DNA of 64,000 nt from Schlegelella aquatica (GTDB lineage: Bacteria; Pseudomonadota; Gammaproteobacteria; Burkholderiales; Burkholderiaceae_C), in the NCBI RefSeq assembly GCF_026013905.1, contig NZ_CP110257.1:1178001-1242000 (forward strand), read 5' to 3'. The position numbers and the translations under genes were made by a program. The notes beneath the pieces were generated by a model that was not told the origin of the DNA, made no database searches, and worked only from the letters and a program-made list of their open reading frames with translations. Shown piece by piece: positions 53,553 to 61,381 of this stretch; positions within the stretch are counted from its first letter, which is position 1, and every line of letters starts with the position of its first letter.

Positions 53553-54107
53553 TCAGAGGGCGAGCGCGCCTTCCAGTCGCAGCAGCGCGACTTTGCGCTC
53601 CAGGCCGCCGGCGTAGCCGGTGAGGTGGCCCGACGAGCCGACGATGCGATGGCACGGCACGACGATCGAGACCGGATTGCGACCCACCGCGGCACCGACT
53701 GCGCGTGTGGCGCTCGGCAGGCCGATGTCCCGGGCGATGTCGCGGTAGCTGCGCGTGTGGCCGGCCGGCACCGCGAGCAAGGCCTGCCACACGGCGCGCT
53801 GGAACGGTGTGCCGTGCAGATCCAACGGGAGATCGAACACGCGCGACCGTCCCATCCAGTAGGCATCGAGTTGGCGCTGCACTTCGACGAGCAGCGGGTC
53901 GTCCTCGACGACGGGCGCGCACAGAGGGCCGGGGTGGTCCTTCTGGCCTTCGAACCAGAGACCCGCGAGCCCCCGGGGCGTGCGAGCGACGAGGATGGGG
54001 CCGAGCGGCGAGGCGAGCGTGCGCTGCGCCGTGCAGGCGCTCGAGAGGCTGGCCGCCGGAGGGCGGCGAGCGACAGCGGCATGCGCGCTGGCAAGGGACG
54101 TGTTCAT
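53553..54107 (-). CDS. ogt: Methylated-DNA-protein cysteine methyltransferase
   Basis: A 184-residue suicide repair protein that removes methyl groups from O6-methylguanine onto its own Cys. The active site is VSIVVPCHRIVGSSG. The helix-turn-helix motif GHTRSYRDIARDIGLP and the Arg-finger region are present. An N-terminal extension of about 25 Ala-rich residues precedes the usual domain. It overlaps the Ada-AlkA stop by 4 bases (ATGA), so the two form one operon. Together they supply the functions of the two-domain enteric Ada protein plus a glycosylase. Confidence 0.95.
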   Translation of the reverse strand: MNTSLASAHAAVARRPPAASLSSACTAQRTLASPLGPILVARTPRGLAGLWFEGQKDHPGPLCAPVVEDDPLLVEVQRQLDAYWMGRSRVFDLPLDLHGTPFQRAVWQALLAVPAGHTRSYRDIARDIGLPSATRAVGAAVGRNPVSIVVPCHRIVGSSGHLTGYAGGLERKVALLRLEGALAL

Positions 54108-55609
54108 CGAGTGACCTCCGACAGGGCAGCGGCCGCGTGCATCTCGGCGGCCTGCGGTGCGGCCCACAACCGGATCACGGCGTAGGACCGCCAGGGGGAC
54201 CAGCGTTCGCCATAGAGGGCCGCATCGGCCCATCGCGTGGCGCCGCTCAAACGCCGAACGGCTTTCAGCACGGCGACATCGCCGGGTGGGAATGTGTCGG
54301 GCCAGCCCAACGCGCGCATCGCGATGTAGTGGGCGGTCCACGGGCCGATGCCGGGCAGCGATTGCAGGGCGTCGATCCAGAGGGCCGCCGCCTGGGGCTG
54401 CGCAGCGAGCGCGAGCAGGTGCGGCCACGAACCGGCGAGGGCCTGGATGGCCGCCGCGCGCTGTCGGGTGATGCCGAGCGAGCCCCACTGCGAGGGCGTG
54501 AGCGCCTCCAGCACCGCGGGGGCGGGGAAGACGCGATCGACCTCTGCCCATGGGGAGACGAGCGGCTCTCCGAATGCCGCCACGAGCCGCAACGCCAGAG
54601 TGCGGGCGGCCGCGACGGTGACCTGCTGGCCCAGCACCGCACGCACCGCGAGCTCGAACGGGTCGATGGCGCCTGGCAGGCGCATGCCCGGGCACGCGAG
54701 GTCTTCCAAGGCCGAGTCGATCACCGCCGGTACCGCGTCCAGGTCCAGCCACCGGCGGACGCGATGCACGACGGACGGGCTCCAGCGCTCCAGAGCGGGC
54801 GACAGATCGAGGCGTACGCAGGCCTCCTGCGAGACGAACCGCACCGCCACCCACCCCACGGCCTCGCCCTCGCGGCCGTGCAGGCGCACGGTGCGCCGCA
54901 CCTCACGCCGATCGCGGTCGACCCATTCGACCCCGGGGATGGCGCGCTGCTGGAGAAAGCGCATCAGGGCATCGACGTCATAAGGCGGCCGCCATCCGAG
55001 GCGCACGGCGCGCATGGGAGGCCCATCGACGTCGCGCGCCGAACGGCGCAACTGTCCCGGGGCGAGGCGGTAGTGAGCGAGGAAGGCCGCGTTGAATCGC
55101 CGCACGCTGCCGAAGCCGCTGGCGCTCGCCACGTCCGTCATGGGCAGGTGGGTGTCCGTCAGCAATTGCTTGGCGAGCAGCAGGCGCCGGGTCTGGAGGT
55201 ACTGTTGCGGCGTGACGCCATGCTCGGCGGTGAAGATGCGGCGCAGATGCCGGTCGGTGATGCCGAGCGCGCGTGCCCAACCGGCTACAGAGACGGTCAC
55301 CTGCTGGGCCAACTGCTCGTCCAGCCAATGCGCGGCCTGCCGCGCCAGGGTCCGGGAGGCGTCCATCACGCTCCACGCCGGCCCGGCCGGTGCCAACTCG
55401 GGCCGGCACTTGAGACAGGGGCGGAAGCCCGCGGCCTCGGCCCGCGCGGCGCTCTCGAAGAACATGCAGTTCTCGCGCCGGGGCGTACGGACGCGGCAGA
55501 TGGGTCGGCAATAGATACGCGTCGACGCCACGCCCACGAACAACTGCCCGTCGAAGCGGGCGTCGCGGGCCCGCAGGGCGAGATAGGCAGCGGCGTCGTT
55601 CCAGGTCAT
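54104..55609 (-). CDS. Ada-AlkA fusion: methyl-sensing regulator plus 3-methyladenine DNA glycosylase II
   Basis: A 501-residue fusion. Residues 1-75 are the Ada zinc domain with Cys34, Cys38, Cys65 and Cys68 (YCRPIC and PCLKC); one Cys, probably Cys34, accepts methyl from DNA phosphotriesters. Residues about 85-190 are an AraC-type helix-turn-helix (GITDRHLRRIFTAEHGVTP). Residues about 200-500 are AlkA with the helix-hairpin-helix LPGIGPWTAHYIAMRALG and catalytic Asp in FPPGDVAVLK. It would sense methylated DNA, activate its operon and excise alkylated bases. The O6-methylguanine transferase domain of enteric Ada is missing and is supplied by the coupled ogt gene. The start at ATG 55609 is the first in frame. 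Confidence 0.95.
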   Translation of the reverse strand: MTWNDAAAYLALRARDARFDGQLFVGVASTRIYCRPICRVRTPRRENCMFFESAARAEAAGFRPCLKCRPELAPAGPAWSVMDASRTLARQAAHWLDEQLAQQVTVSVAGWARALGITDRHLRRIFTAEHGVTPQQYLQTRRLLLAKQLLTDTHLPMTDVASASGFGSVRRFNAAFLAHYRLAPGQLRRSARDVDGPPMRAVRLGWRPPYDVDALMRFLQQRAIPGVEWVDRDRREVRRTVRLHGREGEAVGWVAVRFVSQEACVRLDLSPALERWSPSVVHRVRRWLDLDAVPAVIDSALEDLACPGMRLPGAIDPFELAVRAVLGQQVTVAAARTLALRLVAAFGEPLVSPWAEVDRVFPAPAVLEALTPSQWGSLGITRQRAAAIQALAGSWPHLLALAAQPQAAALWIDALQSLPGIGPWTAHYIAMRALGWPDTFPPGDVAVLKAVRRLSGATRWADAALYGERWSPWRSYAVIRLWAAPQAAEMHAAAALSEVTR

Positions 55610-55753
55610 GCGGCCATTATGGGCGCGGGCTCCCGCGCGTCTGGCCGTTTTCGGACATGTGGACGGGCGACCGGCCGCTGCCGTAACAGGCGCCTACAGC
55701 TGCGAGAGAGCCGCTCCCTACAATGACCCGAGTTTTGCGTATCGGGAGCTTGG

Positions 55754-57145
55754 ATGAAAGTCGCAGCATCGATCTTCAAGGCCTATGACGTGCGGGGCAT
55801 CGTCGGGCAGACGCTCGACGAAGCGGTCGCCGAGCACCTGGGCCGGGCATTCGGCAGCGAAATGAGGGCGCAAGGGGAGCGGCTGGTCGCGGTGGGCCGC
55901 GATGGCCGGCTGTCGGGCCCCGCGCTCTCGGCGGCTGTCGTGCGGGGTCTGCGCGCGGCAGGGGTGGACGTGATCGACATCGGCCCCGTGACCACGCCCA
56001 TGACCTATTACGTCGCCGCTACCCGGTGCAATTCGGGCATCCAGGTGACGGGAAGCCACAACCCGAAGGACTACAACGGCTTCAAGATGGTGCTCGCCGG
56101 TCGTGCCATCTATGGCGATGAGATCCAGAACCTGCGGCGCCGCATCGAAGAGGAAGACTACACGCAAGGCCACGGGGCACTCACCACACTCGACGTGCTG
56201 CCCGAGTACCGCGAGCGCATCGTCTCCGACGTCAAGCTCGCGCGCCCGATGAAGATCGCCGTCGACTCGGGCAACGGCATTCCGGGCGCATCCGCCCCCG
56301 GCATCCTGCGGGCGTTGGGCTGCGAGGTGGTCGAGCTGTACTCCGAGGTGGACGGCAGTTTTCCCAACCACCACCCCGACCCTTCCAAGCCCGAGAACCT
56401 ACGGGACGTGATCCGCGCGATGCAGGAGACGGGGGCCGAGTTGGGCCTGGCCTTCGACGGCGACGGGGACCGGCTGGGTGTGGTCACGCGCCAGGGCAAC
56501 ATCATCTATCCCGACCGGCAACTGATGCTCTTTGCCCAGGATGTCCTTGCGCGCAACCCGGGCGCGTCGATCATCTATGACGTCAAATGCACGCAGCGCC
56601 TGGCACCCGCCATCCGCCAGGCGGGTGGCGTGCCGCTGATGTGGCGCACCGGCCATTCGCTCATCAAGGCGAGGCTCAAGGAAACCGGGGCCCCGCTGGC
56701 TGGCGAGATGAGCGGCCACATTTTCTTCAAGGAGCGCTGGTACGGCTTCGACGATGCGACCTACACGGCGGCGCGTCTGCTGGAGATCCTGTCGCGCCAC
56801 GACGACCCGAGCGCCGTGCTGGACGCGCTGCCGACGAGCCACAGCACGCCGGAGCTCAACGTGCCGTGTGCCGAGGGCGAGCATCACGAGGTGATCGCGC
56901 AATTGAAGGCGTTGCACGAACGCGAGTCCATCTTCCCCGGGGCGCAAGAGGTGGTCACCATCGACGGCCTGCGTGCCGAGTATGCCGACGGGTTCGGGCT
57001 GGTGCGCGCGTCCAACACCACCCCGGTGCTCGTGTTGCGCTTCGAGGGCCACACGCCCGAGGCGCTGCATCGCATCGAGCAAACGTTCATGGAGGCGCTG
57101 CGGCGGGTGAAGCCCGACGCGCAGGTGGCCGCCTCGGCGCACTGA
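55754..57145 (+). CDS. Phosphomannomutase/phosphoglucomutase
   Basis: A 463-residue alpha-D-phosphohexomutase of the AlgC/ManB group that interconverts hexose 6- and 1-phosphates for LPS or exopolysaccharide precursors. The phosphoserine loop is VTGSHNPKDYNGFK, the Mg loop FDGDGDRLGVV, the sugar-binding loop AGEMSGHIFF, and the phosphate loop RASNTTPVLVLRFEG. The opening IFKAYDVRGIVG is family-typical. It is divergent from the Ada-AlkA operon and precedes waaA, consistent with LPS synthesis. Dual specificity is inferred from the AlgC resemblance. Confidence 0.95.
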   Translation: MKVAASIFKAYDVRGIVGQTLDEAVAEHLGRAFGSEMRAQGERLVAVGRDGRLSGPALSAAVVRGLRAAGVDVIDIGPVTTPMTYYVAATRCNSGIQVTGSHNPKDYNGFKMVLAGRAIYGDEIQNLRRRIEEEDYTQGHGALTTLDVLPEYRERIVSDVKLARPMKIAVDSGNGIPGASAPGILRALGCEVVELYSEVDGSFPNHHPDPSKPENLRDVIRAMQETGAELGLAFDGDGDRLGVVTRQGNIIYPDRQLMLFAQDVLARNPGASIIYDVKCTQRLAPAIRQAGGVPLMWRTGHSLIKARLKETGAPLAGEMSGHIFFKERWYGFDDATYTAARLLEILSRHDDPSAVLDALPTSHSTPELNVPCAEGEHHEVIAQLKALHERESIFPGAQEVVTIDGLRAEYADGFGLVRASNTTPVLVLRFEGHTPEALHRIEQTFMEALRRVKPDAQVAASAH

Positions 57146-57439
57146 GGGCATCGCAGGGGTTGCTCCCCCGCGTGTGCCGGGCGCGACCGCGCTGGGTCAG
57201 GGCCTCGGCGCGCGGCAGCGGGCCCGGGCGAGGGCACGCTGTCCACGGGGGCCCGTCTGCATGGACAATCGCGCCGTGCGATCCGTCCATCGAGCTTTCT
57301 CCAGCCGCGTGCCTCGCAGGCACGCCCCTTCACCTTTCATGCCCCGTGGTGCAGTCGCGCCCTCGGCGATAGCGCTGCGCCTTGAGCGGGCGGCCTCCCG
57401 GCGGCGCGGCCCGGTACTCGTCCACGGGAGGGCTGCGGC
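57146..57439. other. Intergenic region of about 290 bases
   Basis: I see no supported gene, terminator with T-tract or clear promoter here. A GC-rich patch (57210-57250) could fold, but the frames that cross it have no ribosome site and unstable composition. Confidence 0.5.
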
Positions 57440-58765
57440 GTGAGCAGTGCCGGGCGCACCGGGGCGGGCTCGCGCCTGCTTTCGTCACGATTCTGGGCGC
57501 GCGGCGCCTATTCCGTGTTGCTGGGTCTGCTGAAGCCCGCATACCTGGTGAAGCTCTGGTGGCGTGGCCGCCACGAGCCCTTGTATCGCCATGCGGTGCT
57601 GGAGCGACTGGGCCGCTACGCCGGCGCTCCCACGACGGGGTGGGTATGGGTGCACGCCGTCTCGCTGGGCGAAACGCGCGCCGCGGCCAGCCTCGTCGAG
57701 GCCTTGCGGGCCGAGCTGCCCGGCATGCGGCTCCTGCTGACGCACGGCACGGCCACCGGCCGTGAGGCCGGACAGTCGCTGTTGCGCCCGGGCGACGAGC
57801 AGGTGTGGCTGCCCTATGACACGCCGGGCGTCGTCCGCCGCTTTTTCGAGCAGTTCCGCCCGGCCGTCGGTGTGCTGATGGAGACCGAGATCTGGCCCAA
57901 CCTGCTGCACGGCGCGAAGCGGGCCGGTGTGCCCATGGTGGTGGCCAACGCCCGCCTGAGCGAGAAGAGTCTGCGACAGGCGCAGCGGCTGGAAGCGGTG
58001 CTGCGGCCGGCGGCCCAGACCTTGCGCGTGGCGCTGGCCCAGACGGCGGCCGATGCCGAGCGGCTGCGCCATGCAGGTGCACCCGAGGTGGAGGTGTGCG
58101 GCAACCTCAAGTTCGACATGACGCCCGATCCCGGCTTGCTGGCACGGGGCCGGGCGTGGCGTGCGGGGCTCGACCGCCCCGTCGTGCTGGCCGCCAGCAC
58201 GCGCGAGAACGAGGAGGCCGCGCTGCTTGCCGCGTGGGAGGGGCTGGCGGGGCCGCGACCCTTGCTGTGGATCGTGCCCCGGCATCCTCAGCGGTTTGCG
58301 GAAGTGGCGGCCGCGGTCCACGAGCAGGGGTGGCGATGGGCGCGCCGCAGTTCGTGGGGCGAGGGGCAGCCCTCAGAGGGCGATCGCGCGGCCGACGTGT
58401 GGCTGGGGGACAGCATCGGCGAAATGCCGGCCTACTACGCGGCGGCCGACGTGGCCTTGTTGGGCGGCAGCTTCGCCCCGCTGGGCGGGCAGAACCTGAT
58501 CGAAGCGGCGGCCTGCGGATGCCCGGTGGTGATGGGCCCCCACACGTTCAACTTCGCCGACGCCGCCGAGCTCGCGCTCCAGGCGGGGGCGGGCTGGCGG
58601 GTGGACACCGCCGCCGAGGCGGTGGCGCGTGCCGTGGAAGTGATTGCCTCCGGGCAGGCGCGCGAGGCCGGCGAACGGGCCTTGGCGTTCGCGGCGATGC
58701 ACCGGGGGGGCGCCCGCGCCATGGCGGCCCGCATTGCCGCCATCGTGCGCGAGCAGGGCGGCTGA
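57440..58765 (+). CDS. waaA: 3-deoxy-D-manno-octulosonic acid (KDO) transferase
   Basis: A 441-residue GT-B glycosyltransferase (family 30) that adds KDO to lipid IVA at the inner face of the inner membrane. An N-terminal hydrophobic segment (YSVLLGLLKPAYLVKLWW) anchors it. The catalytic Glu is in WVHAVSLGETRAA, the second Glu in VLMETEIWPNLL, and CMP-KDO-binding motifs are PRHPQRF and GGSFAPLGGQNLIEAAACG. The start is GTG 57440; the preceding GAGGG is a modest ribosome site. It converges with the TolC gene. Confidence 0.94.
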   Translation: MSSAGRTGAGSRLLSSRFWARGAYSVLLGLLKPAYLVKLWWRGRHEPLYRHAVLERLGRYAGAPTTGWVWVHAVSLGETRAAASLVEALRAELPGMRLLLTHGTATGREAGQSLLRPGDEQVWLPYDTPGVVRRFFEQFRPAVGVLMETEIWPNLLHGAKRAGVPMVVANARLSEKSLRQAQRLEAVLRPAAQTLRVALAQTAADAERLRHAGAPEVEVCGNLKFDMTPDPGLLARGRAWRAGLDRPVVLAASTRENEEAALLAAWEGLAGPRPLLWIVPRHPQRFAEVAAAVHEQGWRWARRSSWGEGQPSEGDRAADVWLGDSIGEMPAYYAAADVALLGGSFAPLGGQNLIEAAACGCPVVMGPHTFNFADAAELALQAGAGWRVDTAAEAVARAVEVIASGQAREAGERALAFAAMHRGGARAMAARIAAIVREQGG

Positions 58766-58820
58766 GGGGTGGAGAGGCCCTCGCGGGGGCCACGTCTCCT
58801 CGACGCCGCCCGGGCGCGCT

Positions 58821-60272
58821 TCAGGGAGCGAGCAGGGCGTTGATCTGCTGCAGGTCGGCCGGGTCGAGTTGGCCGGCCGCCTGCTCCAGTCGCAGCCGGC
58901 CGAGCAGCGCGTCGTAGCGTGCGCGGGCGAGGTCGCGCTGGGTCGTGAACAATTGGGTTTGGGCGTTGAGCACGTCGAGGTTCACCCGCACGCCGACCCG
59001 GTAGCCCGTGAGCGTGGCCTCCAGCGCCAGACGGCTGGACGCCTCGGCTGCTTCGAGGGCGCGAACCTGAGCCAGACCGGATTGCAGCGCGAGGAAGGCC
59101 TGGCGCGTTGCCTGGTCCGTGCCGCGCCGGGCCGCGGCCAGGTCGTTGCGGGCCTTCTCTTCGAGGAGCAGGGTCTCGCGGATGCGGTTCTGCACCGAGA
59201 AGCCGGCGAACAGCGGCATCTTGAGTTGCACGCCGACGGTCGCGCTGCCATAGGTGCCGGAGGGCTGCGTCATGCTGGGCGGATCGCTCGTCTGTCGGCT
59301 GCGGCCCACGTCGCCGACCAGATCGACGGTGGGCAGGTGTCCGGCGCGCGCGCGCTCCGTCTCGAGCGAGGCGATCTCGAGCCCGAGTTGCGCCCGGCGC
59401 ACCGTGGGCGAGGTTTCCGCGCGGCTCACCCAGACGTCGACCGACTCGGGGTGGATCGGGGGCAGCGTGACAGGGGCGGTGAGCGGCCGGGGAATCACCC
59501 CCGTGCGGCCGACCAGTTGATCGAGCGCCACCTGCGCGGTGCGCAGCTGGTTCTCGGCGGCGATCTCCTGGGCCACGGCGAGGTCGTACCGCGCCTGCGC
59601 TTCCCGGGTGTCGGTGATGGTGGCGGTGCCCACCTCGAAGTTGCGCTTGGCCGAGGCGAGCTGCTCCTCGATGGCCTTCTTGTTGGCGCGCGCCGTGCCC
59701 AGCGCATCCTGAGCGGCCAGCACGTTGAAGTAGGCTTGCGCCACGCGCACGATCAAGTCCTGCTCGGCCGCTTGCAGGTCGGCCTTGGCGATCTCGAGCG
59801 AACGCTCGGCCTGCTCGATGCGCACGCTGTTGGCGCGGTTGAAGATCGGCTGCGCGGCGGAGACGCCCACCTGTCGGTTCGTCGTGGTGCGGTCGCTGCC
59901 GACCGGCGGGTCGAGCTCGCTGCGGGTGACGGCCGCGCTCAGGCCCACGCTGGGGCGGCGCAGCGCGTAGGCCTGCTCGGTGGCGAAGCGCACCGACTCG
60001 GCCTGCGCACGTGCAGCGAGGTAGGTGGCGTCGTAGCTGCGGGCGGCCTCGTACACCTCCATCAGCGTCTGCGCCTGCGCGTGCCCCGCCGTCCACAGCA
60101 AGACGCAGCCGGCCGCCAAGCCCCCGACGAGCCGACGAGAAGCCCGCCCCCAAAGGGCGGACAGCGTGGCCGCCCATGCCGGCGCATCAGGGCCGGATGC
60201 GGCAAGGCGCGAGGCACGGGGGGCGTCACGCGAAGCGTCGGTCGAGGGCGCAAGGGGAATCCGCTCAGCCAT
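58821..60272 (-). CDS. tolC: TolC-family outer-membrane channel protein
   Basis: A 483-residue type I secretion/efflux outer-membrane factor. The mature protein begins QTLMEVYEAARSYDATYLAA; two internal repeats of the TolC barrel-helix unit follow (for example QAYFNVLAAQDAL and RQAFLALQSGLAQVRALEAAEASSR). The N terminus is unusual: about 45 hydrophilic residues precede the signal core LVGGLAAGCVLLWTAGHAQA. ATG 60272 has AAGGAA upstream, so the long leader seems real. The pcm-rhodanese-TolC order is common in Burkholderiales; the RND pump upstream on the same strand may be its partner. Confidence 0.93.
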   Translation of the reverse strand: MAERIPLAPSTDASRDAPRASRLAASGPDAPAWAATLSALWGRASRRLVGGLAAGCVLLWTAGHAQAQTLMEVYEAARSYDATYLAARAQAESVRFATEQAYALRRPSVGLSAAVTRSELDPPVGSDRTTTNRQVGVSAAQPIFNRANSVRIEQAERSLEIAKADLQAAEQDLIVRVAQAYFNVLAAQDALGTARANKKAIEEQLASAKRNFEVGTATITDTREAQARYDLAVAQEIAAENQLRTAQVALDQLVGRTGVIPRPLTAPVTLPPIHPESVDVWVSRAETSPTVRRAQLGLEIASLETERARAGHLPTVDLVGDVGRSRQTSDPPSMTQPSGTYGSATVGVQLKMPLFAGFSVQNRIRETLLLEEKARNDLAAARRGTDQATRQAFLALQSGLAQVRALEAAEASSRLALEATLTGYRVGVRVNLDVLNAQTQLFTTQRDLARARYDALLGRLRLEQAAGQLDPADLQQINALLAP

Positions 60273-60324
60273 GGAGTTCCTTCTGGTCGGGAGGGCGCTG
60301 CGATGAGTGGGCACGTGCTCTGCG

Positions 60325-60663
60325 TCAGTAACGGGGCACGGACGGGTCGACCTCACGGGACCAGGCGTCGATCCCACCTTGCAGGTTGATCACGTCGATG
60401 TAGCCGCGCTGCACGAGGAAGTGCGCCACCTGCAGGCTGCGGCCGCCGTGGTGGCAGACGCACACGATGGTGCGGGCCGGATCGATCTCGGCCAGGCGCG
60501 AGGGGATCTCGCGCATGGGGATGTGCAGCGTGTCCGCCTCGGCCAGGCGGACGGCGGCCTGTTGGAACTCCCACGGCTCCCGCACGTCGAGCAGCACGGG
60601 GCGGCGCTCAGGCGCAGACGATTGGACGAGTCGTTGGACGGCGGATGGTGGGAGTTGCTGCAT
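60325..60663 (-). CDS. Rhodanese-like sulfurtransferase
   Basis: A 112-residue single-domain rhodanese. The active-site loop is CVCHHGGRSLQVAHFL with catalytic Cys and a GlpE-like six-residue loop, and the opening LLDVREPWEFQ is standard. It would move sulfane sulfur between small donors and acceptors, or bind another oxyanion. It lies 3 bases after pcm and 52 bases before tolC on the same strand, in a conserved Burkholderiales cluster of unclear logic. Confidence 0.94.
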   Translation of the reverse strand: MQQLPPSAVQRLVQSSAPERRPVLLDVREPWEFQQAAVRLAEADTLHIPMREIPSRLAEIDPARTIVCVCHHGGRSLQVAHFLVQRGYIDVINLQGGIDAWSREVDPSVPRY

Positions 60664-60666
60664 GGG

Positions 60667-61332
60667 TCAGAAGCGGAACTTGGGCGGCTCCTCGAATCCG
60701 AGAAGCCGCGGGGCCAGGGTGTCGAAGATCTCGACGGTGCGAAATTCGCGTTCCCCGGTACGGGTGACGATCACGGCGCGCATGATCGGCTCCTCGCCGA
60801 CGATGCCGCAGAAGCGGCCGCCCACCTTGAGCTGGTTGAGCAGATGCTGCGGCACGGTTGCCACCGAGCCCGAGGCGACGATGGCATCGAACGGGCCTTC
60901 GGCTGGCACGGCCTTGGAGCCGTCGGCCAGGCGCACCTCGGCGTTCATCACGCCGGCGCGCTTCAGGTTCTCGGCCGCGAAGCGGGCGAGTTCCTCGTCG
61001 ATCTCGAGCGAGAGCACCCGCTGGGCCTTGTGGGCCAGCAGGGCCGCCATGTAGCCGGAGCCGGCGCCGATCTCAAGCACCTTCTCGTGCTTGGCGGGGG
61101 CCAGTTCCTGCAACAGCCGGGCCTCGACCTTGGGCTGAAGCATCACCCGGCCGCGCGAGCCCCCGTCCTTGAGCGGCACTTCGAGGTCCATGAACGCCAT
61201 CGAGCGGTAGGCCGCGGGCACGAAGTCCTCGCGCTTGACGACAGCCAGCAGGGACAGCACCGACTGATCCAGCACCTCCCAGGTGCGGATCTGCTGCTCG
61301 ATCATGTTGAAGCGCGCTTGTTCGATGTTCAT
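60667..61332 (-). CDS. pcm: Protein-L-isoaspartate O-methyltransferase
   Basis: A 221-residue SAM-dependent methyltransferase that repairs or tags damaged aspartyl residues. The SAM motif is KVLEIGAGSGYMAALLA, with motif LSLEIDEELARFA and later FDAIVASGSVATVP. The usual Pcm substrate region is partly changed (RVMLQPKVEARLLQELAP), a common Burkholderiales variant, so substrate identity is less certain than the fold. I prefer ATG 61332, where GAGG lies 9 bases upstream; ATG 61341 and codons further up are open. Confidence 0.88.
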   Translation of the reverse strand: MNIEQARFNMIEQQIRTWEVLDQSVLSLLAVVKREDFVPAAYRSMAFMDLEVPLKDGGSRGRVMLQPKVEARLLQELAPAKHEKVLEIGAGSGYMAALLAHKAQRVLSLEIDEELARFAAENLKRAGVMNAEVRLADGSKAVPAEGPFDAIVASGSVATVPQHLLNQLKVGGRFCGIVGEEPIMRAVIVTRTGEREFRTVEIFDTLAPRLLGFEEPPKFRF

Positions 61333-61381
61333 GGCGGCCATCCTCGGAAGGCTTGAGGCGTAGTCAGGACAAACGAGCATT

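Noticed and set aside
57174..57443. 89-codon open frame in the gap before waaA
   Set aside because: No ribosome site, no recognisable motif, and it overlaps the waaA start.
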